From the NCBI GenBank assembly GCA_947034895.1, contig OX344765.1:20093001-20157000 (forward strand): 64,000 bases of DNA, given 5' to 3'. The notes beneath the pieces were generated by a model. That model had not been told where the DNA came from. It saw only the letters and a program-made list of their open reading frames with translations, and searched no databases. The translations under genes and the position numbers were made by a program. This DNA comes from Rhytidiadelphus loreus. Its lineage: Eukaryota > Streptophyta > Bryopsida > Hypnales > Hylocomiaceae. The stretch's first letter is position 1. Every line of letters begins with the position of its first letter. This document shows positions 23,721 to 36,514 of the stretch, piece after piece.

Positions 23721-24920
23721 AAATTATACCATCTAGGTGTGCTACAAAGAGGGTTCCAAGCCGGTGTTTTCGATGAAAATCTCATGGAAAACATTGACGA
23801 AACTCATTTTGTTGTAAATTTAGATAATGGTCAGACATTGGAATTTAGGGGAGACACGAGTGTCAAGTATGCCAAAGTGGTTTCGGGGGGAGATTCTATG
23901 ACCATGGTCATTAGAATTTCCGAGGGGCATAGATCAATGATTGAAGCCCCTATGCTGATTTTTATCAATTCCAGCAGCAAGTACCCTATTCGGGGCTTGG
24001 AAGACAATATTCCAGGAGTATGTTACAGATCTAGGCCTAAGGGCTGGATGGACCAAAAACTTTTTGCTGAATTTTTTGCTGAACCCCAGGCCTTCCAAGC
24101 TAATGTTCATGGCCGTACAAAAGTCATTTGGGTTGACAATTGTATAGGCCATGGTATAACTCCAGCATTATCGACTGTTTTGGAAGCAAAACAAGCCACT
24201 CGTAGGTATATGCCACCTTGTTCTACACATTTGTGTCAACCGACGGATACATTCATCATTTTTAAGGTCAAGAATGCTTGGACCAAGCAATAGGAAGCAA
24301 AAAAGGCTGAGCTCATTGCAGCCAATGCTTGGCAAAATACTCCTTAGATTGTTGGGCAATGATCAGGAAAACTCATAAATCCAGGAAAAAGATTTTTCCT
24401 ACAGCTGGCTACGGATAGCATTGAGGATGTGAACAAAGTGGTAGATTGTGATAATTTGTCATATGCTAGGAAAGCTATGATTAGATCGGGTATGGCTTTG
24501 GGTGTTGATGGCACTTGGAGTGTCAATCAACTTTTTCCACATTTGCGGGAAATTATAGCCAAGCATGAACCATACTTCCATGGACAACAAGTTCCAGCCT
24601 AAGTATGAAATCTATATTTTTTTGGCTCTAAATATTAATTTTTTTTCCTTATTTGATGTTCAAAGACTTCTTTTATTGCACATGTTTTCCACATTTTCTA
24701 CTCCTTCCATCATTTTCCTTGTCTTTAATCTTTTTCTTTCTAAATTCTTTTTTTACCTTCTAACACTAAATGTAAACCTCTTCATATTTCAAATTTACTA
24801 TAGAGTACTTTTAGTGTTAGAAATTACATTTAGTGTTACTTACTTTAGTAGGATAAATGATATTTAGTGTCATGGTTCACAAATAGTGTTGCCAACACTA
24901 AATACCCTTTTTAGTGTAGT

Positions 24921-27005
24921 GAATAAATCTTCTTAAGACTAATTTCTACTTAAATTTGGAAATTTGGAAAATTTCCCAAATGGAGTATTTTATAGCTGTT
25001 GAACTTTAGACTATAGTAATAGTGTATTGAATTTCTAATTATAGAATGTCATAGAAATTTGGTTTACACCACAATGCCCTACACCATAATATAGACATAT
25101 GATAAAATTTTCAGAATTTTGAGTTTATTTTGTACTTAATATGAATTTTTTTGCTTTTTTTTCCAAAAATTCATGATTATTTTAATTTTTGCAAAAGAAT
25201 ATGACTTTTTTAAGACTTGTAGAAGACATATGAGTTAATCTTTGGAAAAAAAATCCCATTCTTTTTTAATAGTAAATTAGGGCATCTATAGTGAAGGATC
25301 TTGAAGTTTGACCATATGATCATAAGTTTTGGTATTTTAGGATTAAAGTACATCTTGCACGTGTCTTTGCTATCTTTTCAATGCAATATGATTTGGGGTT
25401 TGATAGACACTTCATCTATCTTTGAAGACTAGCATGGTAAAAAAGTGACCAACATGAATGCAATCTTCATGCAATTATTATATAAATTTCTAACAAAATT
25501 GATTAGAACCAAATTTTGAAATGTAGATAGAAAAAATTATTATATTTTAATACTCATTTTTTCCATTTTTTTCAATCTCAAATTAATTGAAGACTTCATT
25601 TTCTTATAATATAAGTAATAAAGATCAAATTTTTATTTTGCCAAGGACTTTTATTAATAGTGTTCAAATCCACTTTGAAAAATTCTATTAAGAGTTAAAA
25701 TTAGTACACAATTAAGCAAAATTTAAGTTTTTCTTTCAATCCCCTTATTATGGGTAATATACTTTGACAAATTATTTTCAATTATTATGTTGCCATCTCA
25801 TATAAAAGTTTAAAAATTCTTCAAAAGTACGGTTAACATGAAGATCTGCAATAACATGTAATATTTTCCATGAAAACAATTGAATTGACTAAAATTATAA
25901 TGATGCAACTTAGTAGTGTAACTTTAAAGCACAAAATGAGAAATCTAGACTATCTTATAATTGTATTATTTTCAAAGATGTCATTTTGTTTTTCATAGTT
26001 TTTGAAGGAACATATATTACTCTAAACATACTCACTATTTTTAGGATGTAAAATTTTATACTAACATCTAAATTTGTTCCTCACAAATTTAGAAAAATAA
26101 ATCTTATGAAGGTTTGTTTTCTTTTGGTCCATTCATGTGAAAGTCCCTCTTTAAATTGAGGAATAAAGTAATTTTTTTCAAGCATTTAAAATGGTATTTT
26201 GAATTCCGATATTCTAAGATTTTCATCATATTTGAGAGTATTAGAATAGAAATCTTCAATCAAAGGTTAAATGCACAAAGAATTCTTTATAAACAATAGA
26301 AATAAAGAAGAAAAAGAAAAACTCGACAAAAAGTGCATCAAATATTTATCCTTTGACTTTTTTTATATCTAGAAGGTAGTAAGATTGACAATAAACAATA
26401 CATCAATAAGAAGAAGAAATAAAATAATGAATCGTTTGTTTTAGTCCCAATGGTGAGAACATTTTAGTGTCCATTTAATATATCCTACACTTTTGCTTTT
26501 CATAAAACTAGTTGAAAACTAAGTTCAAAAAAGAACTTCCATATTACTTCTATTTTTGTGAAAGATATCATGATTTTTTGCTAACTAAAATGTTTTACAA
26601 CTTTCATTTTGTTGATTAAAATACAATGATTAAAAGCTTTCCACATATATACATTCATGATTGGAATCAAATCCATTTTTGTTTGAAAAATAAAAAATAA
26701 TTTTTTTGTAGCTATTCAAATTGCAAATTTGCTTCCAAACCAAACCAAAAAACTTCTAACATTTTCAATATGTTTCAAAAGTACATGAAACACAACTTGA
26801 AATGAAGAGTATGATGACTAGGAACTATTCTATAAATAAATATAAAAAAATGAATCAGAATTCAAAGTCATTAGATAGAGTGTGGACAAAAATGGAGAAA
26901 TCTACTTAAGTTTGGTTAATCCTAGAAGGACATTGTAGACACAAAATATTCGATGGATGAGAAAAGAATCATTCTATGTAGGATCATTCTATATTAATTT
27001 GTACT
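24921..27005. other. AT-rich non-coding stretch
   Basis: No coding or RNA gene seen. The segment near 26930-26990 is repeated near 31760-31830, but there the copy is not interrupted by the extra sequence found at about 26990-27600. Confidence 0.4.
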
Positions 27006-27064
27006 GTGGTTGTTACAACCACTTTTGAATGTATAGTGACACTTCTGTCACTATGCACTCAAAA
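27006..27064. other. Two adjacent DNA hairpins
   Basis: GTGGTTGTTACAACCAC (27006-27022) is a self-complementary arm pair. It abuts a second hairpin, 27023-27064, with 19-base arms (two mismatches) around a CTTC loop. They sit near the left edge of the extra sequence that splits a repeat copy, so they may mark a transposon end. Confidence 0.5.
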
Positions 27065-27353
27065 TTTTAATAAATTAATTTTAAACTCCCCTCCAGACCC
27101 CCCCATCCTGGGTTTGCAAAAGAAATTTAATTAAAATTAATTTCTTAATTTTTCATTCCCCCCTCCCCCTACTTGTAATTTTTTGAATGAAGTTAACATG
27201 ACAAACAATATGGGACAATGAAAATCATGTATCTCATATCCGTATATCATATATTGTATCCGTATATTGTATATCATATTTGTATTGTACAATATTCCAA
27301 TATCAAGTATCCATATCCATATTTTGGTACCGTATTGATATCTGTATTCATAT

Positions 27354-27547
27354 TTGGATGGCTTAGATTCAATCTCAAAGATCAATGGCTTAAGAAATTT
27401 TGAGAAATCAACAACATTCTGGAGGGGGAAGCATTTAAAAAAAGATCAATTTGGATGGCTTAGATTCAATCTCAAAGGTCAATGGCTTAAGAAATTTTGA
27501 GAAATCAACAACATTCTAGAGGGGGAAGTATTTAAAAAAAGATCAAC
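27354..27547. repeat. Two tandem 97-bp units
   Basis: TTGGATGGCTTAGATTCAA starts at 27354 and again at 27451; the two copies differ at only a few bases. Confidence 0.85.
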
Positions 27548-28152
27548 TGCCTATTCATTTTTGGGAGGGGGAGGCAACTAATGGCAAGCCAGATGTGTGA
27601 CTGCCTCTTTTGGGTGCATAGTAGGACAAAAGTATAAATATTCATCCTTAAAATTTTGTGTAAAATAGGAGGTCTTGCATAGTAGTTTGACTTCCAATAA
27701 TTGTTCTTGGGTTCTTTCAAGCAAATGATTCACATGGTACCCCAAAGGTTGACTTCTACGGTGACCAATCCGTCCTTCCAAGGTTAAGCTTAAGAGTAGT
27801 CTATTCTTACAATGACCATTTAAGAATTGATTGCCTTTATGGGGGAGCTAAACTCCTTGAAATAATTTTCAGTAAAAGTCTTCGTAGAAAGAAAAATGGA
27901 AATTGGCATCTAACCCAAGTCATTTCATATTTTTTGGACCTTTTTGCAATTAGTTATGAGTTTTTGAAGTTGAAATGCAATTGTCACTAAAAACGACCAC
28001 TTCTTGGAATGTACATTGTTGGTACATTGAAAAATGAAAAATGTACCTTCTTGTTATGATTGCTTTTAGAGCACAATCACTTTTAGAGTAGACTACCTTA
28101 ATGCATTCAACTGAATTGAAATCCTCACTGATTGTTGAGCTTTACAATAATA

Positions 28153-29476
28153 CTCCCTTTGTTCCACAATGATTGTCCACAATTTTGTTGATATTTTTAT
28201 GAGCCAATTTCATTGACCATATTGTGAAAAATATAATAAAAAAAGATTCCAAACTTTATATCACTAGAATCAATGAAGAACATTGCATGTGGGTGATTGC
28301 AAGAAAGAGTGAATGATTTTGATAGCATTTTGCCAAACTGATTTTGTCTTCTCTTATAATTTTTGAATTTTAAATCCAATGCCAAAATTAAGAAACACAT
28401 TTCTAGATTTCTTGATTCTAATTGTAAACCTTATTTTTCAAATTTAAAAAAATATAATATTTAAAATTCAATTTCTTTAATTTGTCACACTTTCAGGATT
28501 TTTATTTTTAGTACCCAAATTTAATATACTAGAGCTAAAATTTTAATGGTATATTCCTAAAATAGTAGGATATGTTCCATATGAAGGGCATTAAAAAATA
28601 CATTATTTTATGTCCTCCACATTTGTACAAGTAGGCTCCAAAGGGGTTCCATAGTGCACACACTTTTGAACATTGAAGATGGTTTTAAGCTTGTTTTTTT
28701 GGTGAAATCTCATCATCATCATGTCCTCACAAATGGACTATTTTTTTAATTTTTTAATTTTTCTATTATTGATTTATTGAAAATCAAAACATTGAAATAT
28801 CCCTATCCTACCTACAATTCTAAATGTTTTGATATCAACATTTTGATTTTTTATAAATCAATAATAGAAAAATTAAAAAATCTAAATTTTTTTCATTCAT
28901 AAGGACTTGATGGTGATGAGATTTCACCAAAAAAATGAACTTAAAAACATCTTCAATGTTCAAAAGTGTGCGCATTATGGAGCCTCTTTTTTGGCCTATT
29001 TGCACAAACGTGGAGGACATAAAATAAAATATTTTTTGATGCCCGTCATATGGAACATGCCCTACTAGTGTGGAAATAGACCACTAAAATTTTAGTTCTA
29101 GTATATTAAATTAGGGTACTCCTCGGTACTAAAAATAAAAAATTTGAAAGTGTGATAAATTAAACTTAGGATTTGAATTTTAAATATCGTTATTATTATT
29201 ATTTTCTTAAAAGTGTTACAATTAGAATCAAAAGATTTAGAAAAAGATTTTTTAATATTTGGCATTGGATTTAAAATTCAAAAGTTATAGCTTGGATAAA
29301 AACCAGTTAACTTTGGCAAAACATTACCAAAATCATTTGGTCTTTCTTGCAATCATCCATGTGTTCATTGCAACCTAAATAAAATTAGCCACAAGAAAGT
29401 ATCATTTTTTGACCTACTCAAAACAATCAACCTTAAAAAACAAACATGACATTCAAAGTAGACAATCATTGTGGAA
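28153..29476. mobile_element. 1.3-kb Stowaway-like palindromic element
   Basis: The left end, TA then CTCCCTTTGTTCCACAATG, has the form of Stowaway (Tc1/mariner) termini. The sequence TTCCACAATGATTGTC at 28162 is mirrored at 29461-29476. The arms, about 28162-28800 and 28838-29476, pair along most of their length with scattered differences, leaving a loop of about 40 bases. No coding frame. Confidence 0.7.
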
Positions 29477-29511
29477 GAAAAAGATTTTAGTTTAGTTCTT
29501 GCACTAGCTTG

Positions 29512-32373
29512 GGTGGCTAGGGTGAATTGACCCCCTCATTGCCCCAAATATGGATAGATGGGGGATGAAGGGGCCATTCCTTGTCCATCCCCAACCTTCA
29601 AACCTCCCGCTCCCTCCGACCTCCCTCCCCCCTCCCCCCTCCGACCTTCCTGCTCCCCTTGGCCTCCTTCTGGTTTTGATGTGCAATTTTCTTGTTGTTC
29701 CGGTATTGCTCAAGATTTGATTACCAGATTGCTCCAAATGTTTGAATTCTTGCTTTTTGATGTTTGATTTCAATCTTGGAGTGTTGTTCAATCTTGTTGA
29801 AGCTTTGTGGAATGTGGATGTAGAGTTTGAAGTTTGGAGTCTTGCTCATGCATTCTCATGGGAGTAAGGTATATGCACTTAAATGTGTGGAAGTATGAGG
29901 ATGAGCGTGGTTCTTGTACTAGACTATTTTAGACTCGGTGGGGTTTAGAGTTTAGCACTTGAACAAGGTACAAAATCCTTTCTATCAAAATTTACTACAA
30001 AATATTTCAAGGACTTTAGTGTCCCTCAAATTGCAATCAGTTCTTAAAGCCACACTTTCTAGTCCTCCGACTTTACTGAAGCTACTTCATTACATAAATG
30101 ATTTTGCAAGTTGCATGAAGTTGCATTAGTTTGAAACAATGAAGCTACTTCATTACATAAGTGATTTGGGTATAGTGATCAACCATACAACAAATTTAGT
30201 TCCATCGGCGTTGACAAGCAACTACACATCCATTCCTCCTCTGTAAAACATTGTGCCGTTCAATCCATGAAGCATTTGAATTGTCTCCTCCTTCACACAA
30301 GATTTTCCAAAGTAATGCTAAAGTGCAGTGCTTTCGCCATAACTTTAAAGCACTAATGTAAATGTCATGACCATTGCTAACTGCGAGTTGTGAGCCAGCA
30401 TGGCTGGAGGTCTACTCACACATCACAAATAACAGGCTTTGGCATGAGATGCTCGTTGTTGGTTTTGGTACAAATTATAATGATTATCACTTTTGTTATC
30501 AAATTGATGTTACGATCTAACTTATGAGCACATTAGAGTTAATCATAAAGTTGGAGTTTGAAACAATGAAGCTACTTCATTACTTAAATGATTTTGCAAG
30601 TTGCATCAATTTGAAATAATGAGTAGCCATTTTCAATGGTTTTCATATGTCTAGCCAAAAATTCATAAATGAATTTCTTGGAGGATTGGAGGCAATGCAT
30701 TTTCACATGAGCAACTAATTACGGTGATAAAGACTCAATGTAGACCTAGATTTAAAATGTATCCTAAGTTAAACACGGAGGAAGGCATTATGTTCTTTGT
30801 TGTTTTCTCAACAATGATTGAATTGGTGCAAGAATTTGGCTTACCAAATGAATGGTTGTAATATTGCACGGATGAACAAAAGTGTAGACAATTATACAAA
30901 TCAACATTAGTAACTTTTCTTCCCTCCAACTAAAAATGAATGACAGCTCTTTTATCACTAACTTGTGAAAGCAAGTAAAATTTCTTATGACATTTACACA
31001 TTCTTATGCAACATGACAAGCCATGAAGGACTCGATTTAATCAATTTATTAATTTAAAAAAGAATGATTTGGTAGGAAGAGAAACCACAAGGAATAATTA
31101 CTTCATGAAGCTAATAAGTTACAATGAAGTTTTGAAGTTTGAAATTGTTGTATTATTAGTTTGTAATTCCAATTTTGGAGTGACTTTAGCTTGAAAATAT
31201 CCATGCCTAATTTAAGTGCTTTTGGATGCGCTTCTAATGATGGTATCCCACAATCATATTAATTTCACATCAATCAAAAGTTAGTAATGCATTTGTGTGG
31301 GTGTTTTGTTGTGAAGACTGTGGATGCACTAAAAACATGGGCTAATGGTTGTTGAAAATATTACTTAGGCAAAAGAGGGTCATAAATTTGAATGATGGAT
31401 TACTTGTTTGCATCTTTGGTGCAACACTCCATGTTTGCATCATTATTAATCTCATAAACTATATATAGAATTTTTTTTGGGTAGAGTTGCCAAATTCAAA
31501 CAAAAATGCAATTTTCTTCATGCTGTAGCGCATCTCTAGGTTAATTATAGCATTAATTGCACACATTTCATCAAGATTTGCCAAATTCTTAACTTAAGTT
31601 TAGAAATAGGACATGTAAATGTAATGAACTTGTGAATAGTCCTTGGAATATTCATGCCTTTAAAAAAGATGCAAATTCAATAAGAATTCAAATTTATTTT
31701 AGAAAAAAAAAAATGAAGTGAGAACCAAATGGACAAAGAAAAAAGTTATTAGCTCTTTATTAATCCATAAAGGACATTGTAGACATTTTGTGTTTGATGA
31801 ATGACAAAGAATCCTTCTATGTAGGACACAAGTACAACTATTCATCCTTGGAATTTTGAAGGAGGTCTTCTACAATAGTTTGACTTCTAATGAGTACTTT
31901 TGCATTTTTTTATGCCAATAATTCCCACGGTATGCAAAGGGATAATTTTTGTGGTCATTAGTCCATCCTTTAAGAGTTAACAATAGAATTCTTTAAATAG
32001 TAATTTTTAAAATTCCAAAAATGTCAAAAGTGACATTTTCTTATGGTCTAAAATTTCAAAATTAACCTATGTCTACAAACAAGTTTTGAAACTACCTAAA
32101 GTGTACAATAAATTAAAGTTGAAATTTGATAATCATTCATTTGATACATGATTGATGCCCATCCTTGTATAGTCAATTTTGGTGTTGGTTGTAACAGGAA
32201 ACATTGACCAATAGAATTAAATGTGACAAATTTCCACGCTAGAGTTCGAAATTAAGAAAATTGGAGGGAACAAAGAGGTTTGAAGGTTGGAGATGGATAA
32301 GGAATGGCCCCTTCATCCTCCATCCATCTACATTTGGGGCAATGAAGGGGTCAATTCACCCTGGCCGACTCGG
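29512..32373. mobile_element. 2.9-kb inverted-repeat element, unclassified
   Basis: About 105 bp at 29512-29620 reappear inverted at about 32270-32373 (shared core AGGGTGAATTGACCCC and GGGGCCATTCCTT). The interior is AT-rich with a repeated GAAGCTACTTCATTAC segment near 30070, 30140 and 30560. No transposase frame. Class and target duplication were not determined. Confidence 0.55.
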
Positions 32374-34562
32374 GCATGATTGCTCAACTTAGGGGGTTCA
32401 CTAAGAGTATCCATTAGAAACCATGTGTGAACAAAACTTTGGACCCCCTATGTACTTTTTAAATTTTAAATAAAAATAAATAAAAAAATATGAATAGATT
32501 TTCCTACTTTGGAAGTTTATGTTTTGAATTATTGATATTTTTATTTGTTAATAATAATTAGTTTCAAATTTTTGAAGTAAAAAGATACACTGTACAACTG
32601 AAAAATAACTTTCACACTCCTATAAATTATATAAGAAAAAATTGTCTAAAAAATGAACAAAAAATTCCTAAAAATAATTCTCTATTGAAAGTTCATTTTG
32701 AGTTGAATATTGATTCAATGGTCATCTAAATGTGTTATCTATAATTATTTGAATTGAAAAACATGCCATTTTAGTTCATTTTCAACCTCTTCTAGAAATT
32801 ATTTCATATTTTATTTGAGTTGGAAATTTCGGCAATAGAAACCTATAGTCATTATTAAACAATGCTCAAAATTGTAGGTTGAAATTATAGTTTATTAGAA
32901 ACGACTTGTTTGCACTTTGTTTGCACATGGTTTGTTGTAGTAGAACTAAGTGCACCCTCCAAGTTGCTCAACTCTGGGGAGCTTTCTACCCATTTGTAGA
33001 CAATTCAATTCTTCACTTCTTCTAGGAGTAATTTTCTTCTTCTACAAAAGTTTGGTATCGGTCCTAAAATTTGAGAGTAGCTAGCTAGCTAGATCGTGCA
33101 TAGACACCAAAGAATTGTTTCCATCACTAGCAAGTGAGTTAATTAATTGTGCAGCTAGTTACGACATGATGTGACATTTCATTTGCTTGCTTACATTTCC
33201 ATTCTTGAACATGATGAATCTTCCGCACATTTTTAGATCAAATTGTCTTGCTTGCAAAATCAACTTCAAACTCTTATTGTTTGTAGTCCATACATACAAC
33301 AATTTAGCCTACATTTCAAAATTGCGCATACATCATTCTCTTCAATTGGCCCGAATGCAAAATAAATAATGCATATATTGAATTGAAGATCAATCGGTCA
33401 ACATTGTGTAGTACACTTGTTTCGTAAACTCTAAGGAGAATGGAACAATTGACAAATTTATACTATAAGAAAATCGAGTTTTTTTTGACGTTTTAAAAAA
33501 CAAGAGAGGACGTTCAATTTTACGGGTAAGTGATCAACGTAGATGTCTCTTCAAATCTATTATAATTGACAAGCAAAAAACGTGCAAAAATTACAAGAAA
33601 CATGCAAGATTTTAGGGTTTTTTTTCTAACGTTGCAGAAAACGCAATCTTTGAAGTTCTCCAAAATGCGCCATGTGTCGAACAAGTCACTGCCACATAAG
33701 CATGATATGGGCAGGTAGTGCCATGTAGGATATTTTTTCATCCACCCAATGAGTGACGTGGATTGTGACTTGGACCTCCTTGATTTTTGACGTGGCAGTT
33801 GGTTTTGGTGATGTGGCAAACTAGCAATTGGTTTTGATTTTGGGTTTCCAATTTTTCAGACATCAAATTAGACGTTTTTTGAGACATCAATTGGTGCATT
33901 CCCTACCCATTAGGGAAGATCAATAAAAAATAATTATTTAAAATACATTAAAAAATAAAACAAATGAACAAGCAAAATTGTTGAATTCAACAAGAACTAA
34001 AGAAAACTTACCATCTACCATGAAGAGGATTTTTGATGGCAAAATGAAGGAATTTCTTCATTAAAAGTTAATGAGAATGAAGGATAAGGAAGTTATATTT
34101 ATATTTATTGTCCATCCATAGTGAGACAAACGATATGGAATAATTAGAATATGGGAACTTGACCATTGTACATCTTGACGTTGTTTTAGACATTTAGATG
34201 TTATTTCAAACAAGGGACTTGTTGTTTTAAACATTTGAATGTTGTTTCAAACATATGCCGCATTTAACTATATTTGGACTCTGGGAGGAATTTTGGACTT
34301 TTTTGGAAGATCACTCCAGATGAATACTACCTACATTGGGTGAGTTCAATGCACTACAACAATGAAAGCATGAAGGAAAATATTTCATATTTGGCAATGA
34401 AACATGAGGACAAAGTTTAATTGCATACAATTAGCAAGTAAATAGTTGGAACTTCCGTGATGATTGCAGAGGAAGTCCTTAGTTTTGTGTAAGCAATGAG
34501 ACTTCATATTCTTACATCTCCACGCGATTGGCTAAGTTCTCCACATTCATTATGGACCGCAT
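32374..34562. other. AT-rich stretch, possible CACTA-like fragment at 33460-33910
   Basis: ACTATAAGAAAATCGAG at about 33465 resembles a CACTA terminus lacking its first base, and the following 400 bases have GACGT-rich words. A convincing second terminus was not found. Otherwise no gene seen. Confidence 0.3.
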
Positions 34563-35190
34563 AATTCCAACACTAAACTTAGAAATTGGAGATCTGGAGA
34601 CGTTCTGATGTCATCCCCTCAACATCACACATTCAATAAACAATTCCAACACTGAACTTGGAAACTGGAGATCTGGAGACGCTATGATGTAATCCCCTCA
34701 ACATCACACATTCAATAAACAATTCCAACATTGAACTTGGAAACTGGAGATCTGGAGACGCTATGATGTAATCCCCTCAACATCACACATTCAGTAGACA
34801 ATTCCAACACTGAATTTAGAAATTAGAGATCTGGAGACGCTATGATGTCAATCCCTCAACATCACACATTCAGTAGACAACTCCAACACTGAACTTGGAA
34901 ACTGGAGATCTGGAGACGCTATGATGTAATCCCCTCAACATTACATTCAGTAGTACAATTCCAATATTGAACTTAGAAATTGGAGATCTGGAGATGCTCT
35001 GATGTCAACCCCTCAACATCACACATTCAGTAGACAACTCCAATATTGAACTTAGAAATTGGAGATCTGGAGATGCTCTGATGTCATCCCCTCAACATTA
35101 CATTCAATAGACAATTCCAACACTGAACTTGGAAATTGGAGATCTGGAGAGGCTATGATGTCAACCCCTCAACATCACACACACTGACAT
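34563..35190. repeat. 79-bp minisatellite, eight units
   Basis: Units start at 34563, 34642, 34721, 34800, 34879, 34957, 35036 and 35113, each containing GGAGATCTGGAGA and CCCCTCAACAT. Spacing is 77-79 bp with few substitutions. It lies just beyond the 3' end of the minus-strand FCP1-like cluster. Confidence 0.9.
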
Positions 35191-35474
35191 CTGGGTAATA
35201 AAAAAAGGTGAGGGCAAAATCATTCATTCATTTAGAAACATGAAATAAGGTAGTATGCTCCAAAAGCGACCGCCTTCTTCAAACCGCCCCTATTTTGGGG
35301 TGAACAATGGAGATAAGGTGATCCAACAATGGAACACATGGAAAAATACAAAACTAATTGTGTTAGTTTCAACATTCATTTCTCTCTTTGTGAAAAATGA
35401 TGTAAAAATAATTTTATCCATGTAAGCCTATGGAAAAGGCAAACCGGCTTTTAAATGGTCGCTTTTAGAGAATA

Positions 35475-35966
35475 CTACCTTAACAGGCATCTGCCATCAG
35501 GCACTAAGAAAGCATTGTTTGCAAGATCTAAAGTAGTCTACTTTAGATATACTGGACGGCTATCCCTAACCTATACAACGGGATCTATTAGTGAATTTTG
35601 CTCTCGGTTTAGGGGGTCCACATCGATGAACACAATATAGCGATTCCTAACCAAGTTACGCACTGCCATCTTACTAAAGAGATACGAGAAGAGATCCTTT
35701 CTATTGGGGTACTTCTCCGAAGTACCTGGTAATTCAGTCCCTTTAATGAAAAATAACATTGCAAAAGATTTTGGTGGAAGTATCTGTCTAAGGAGCTCCT
35801 CCAATTTTGAAGTGGTCATTTTCGAGCAGACGCCAACGGAAGTCTTAGATAGCATAATCGCCATAAAATCCTGGAAAGCCTCAATGTGTTTGTTCTGTTG
35901 AAAATCGACATTTGCATCCTCAGTGCACAAGACACCTGTCAGGACCAAGATCACCACCCTCTGCGA
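35475..35966 (-). pseudogene. FCP1/NLI-factor-like HAD phosphatase fragment (copy 1)
   Basis: Related to the CTD-phosphatase-like (FCP1 homology, HAD) family. The exon seems to begin after a TTCGCAG acceptor at about 35967. Motif I reads ILVLTGVLC, where the nucleophile Asp (expected LDL) is Val, so catalysis should be lost. The stretch VGVCSKMTTSKLEELL matches the usual VGVWTS...LE core, and FIDVDPLN stands where the family has DDSP. TAG codons at 35571-35573, 35538-35540 and 35475-35477 interrupt, but the frame between them still looks coding (FLVPDGRCLLR). No TGA or frameshift was seen in this span. Confidence 0.6.
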
Positions 35967-36514
35967 AGACCCACGTCCACACAGTCAATTGTAAACGGAA
36001 AACCTCCAATCATCCGGAGCGCTCCAGCTATGGATTATCCATTGCAATTGATCAAAAGGATTCTTTTCACAGAGAATATGGCACTTACTCTAGAAATGTA
36101 GCACTTTGCGATACAAAAACTGAAATATCCACTTGCAATGCCGACCTAAAACCAATACAGTTCCTTTACTATTGTAACCCAATATCAGATATTGCGATAT
36201 TATAGATTAATATACATCATCAGTCTTGTCTAATATTCCGAATTCCACCCATACAATTAAAGAATGTACGCTTCAATTGCAAAATTAAACAAAATTAACA
36301 CAAGTATCACAATAACATCTTGTGTAATTACAGTGTATTTACGAAGGATAGTTTTTACAAAAGTACATTTACAAAAATTACATTAATACAGCATGTCAAA
36401 GTCGCTGTACAACTACACCCTATTCTATGTACAATACTAGTTTGGACAGGATTAAGGATTCCGGCTCAAAATGAAGCATTTGGAGTACTCCAAGTAAAGT
36501 ACTTTAACATAGGC

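Larger units (their letters stand above)
16887..24602 (+). pseudogene. Pogo/Tigger-like (DDE_1) transposase split by two insertions
   Basis: Three collinear segments, 16887-17351, 23323-23499 and 23730-24602, total 505 codons in one frame once the insertions and one copy of the hAT target duplication are removed. The N-terminal segment has an HTH-like basic region. The catalytic part shows D in NIDETHF, D in WVDNCIGH and D in QPTDTF, followed by the family C-terminal signatures NPGKRFF and SYARKAMI. TAG at 24291-24293 and 24345-24347 and TGA at 24360-24362 interrupt the region after the third Asp. The gene is dead, both by insertion and by these stops. The upstream leader at 16400-16880 is more GC-rich and probably its 5' region. 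Confidence 0.85.
16329..24920 (+). mobile_element. Pogo/Tigger-like transposon carrying nested insertions
   Basis: Terminal inverted repeats of about 29 bp with three mismatches begin ACTACACTAAAAAG at 16329 and end with its complement at 24920. Between them lies a split transposase gene. Subtracting the hAT and MITE insertions leaves an element of about 2.4 kb, normal for this class. No clear TA duplication remains (GT on the left, GA on the right outside the repeats). Confidence 0.7.

Noticed and set aside
27218..27403. Tyr/Ile-rich frames on both strands
   Set aside because: Translations of a low-complexity ATATCCGTAT-type repeat.
34563..35190. 79-bp repeat as a possible CRISPR or tRNA cluster
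   Set aside because: The whole unit is repeated without spacers, and no cloverleaf can be drawn.
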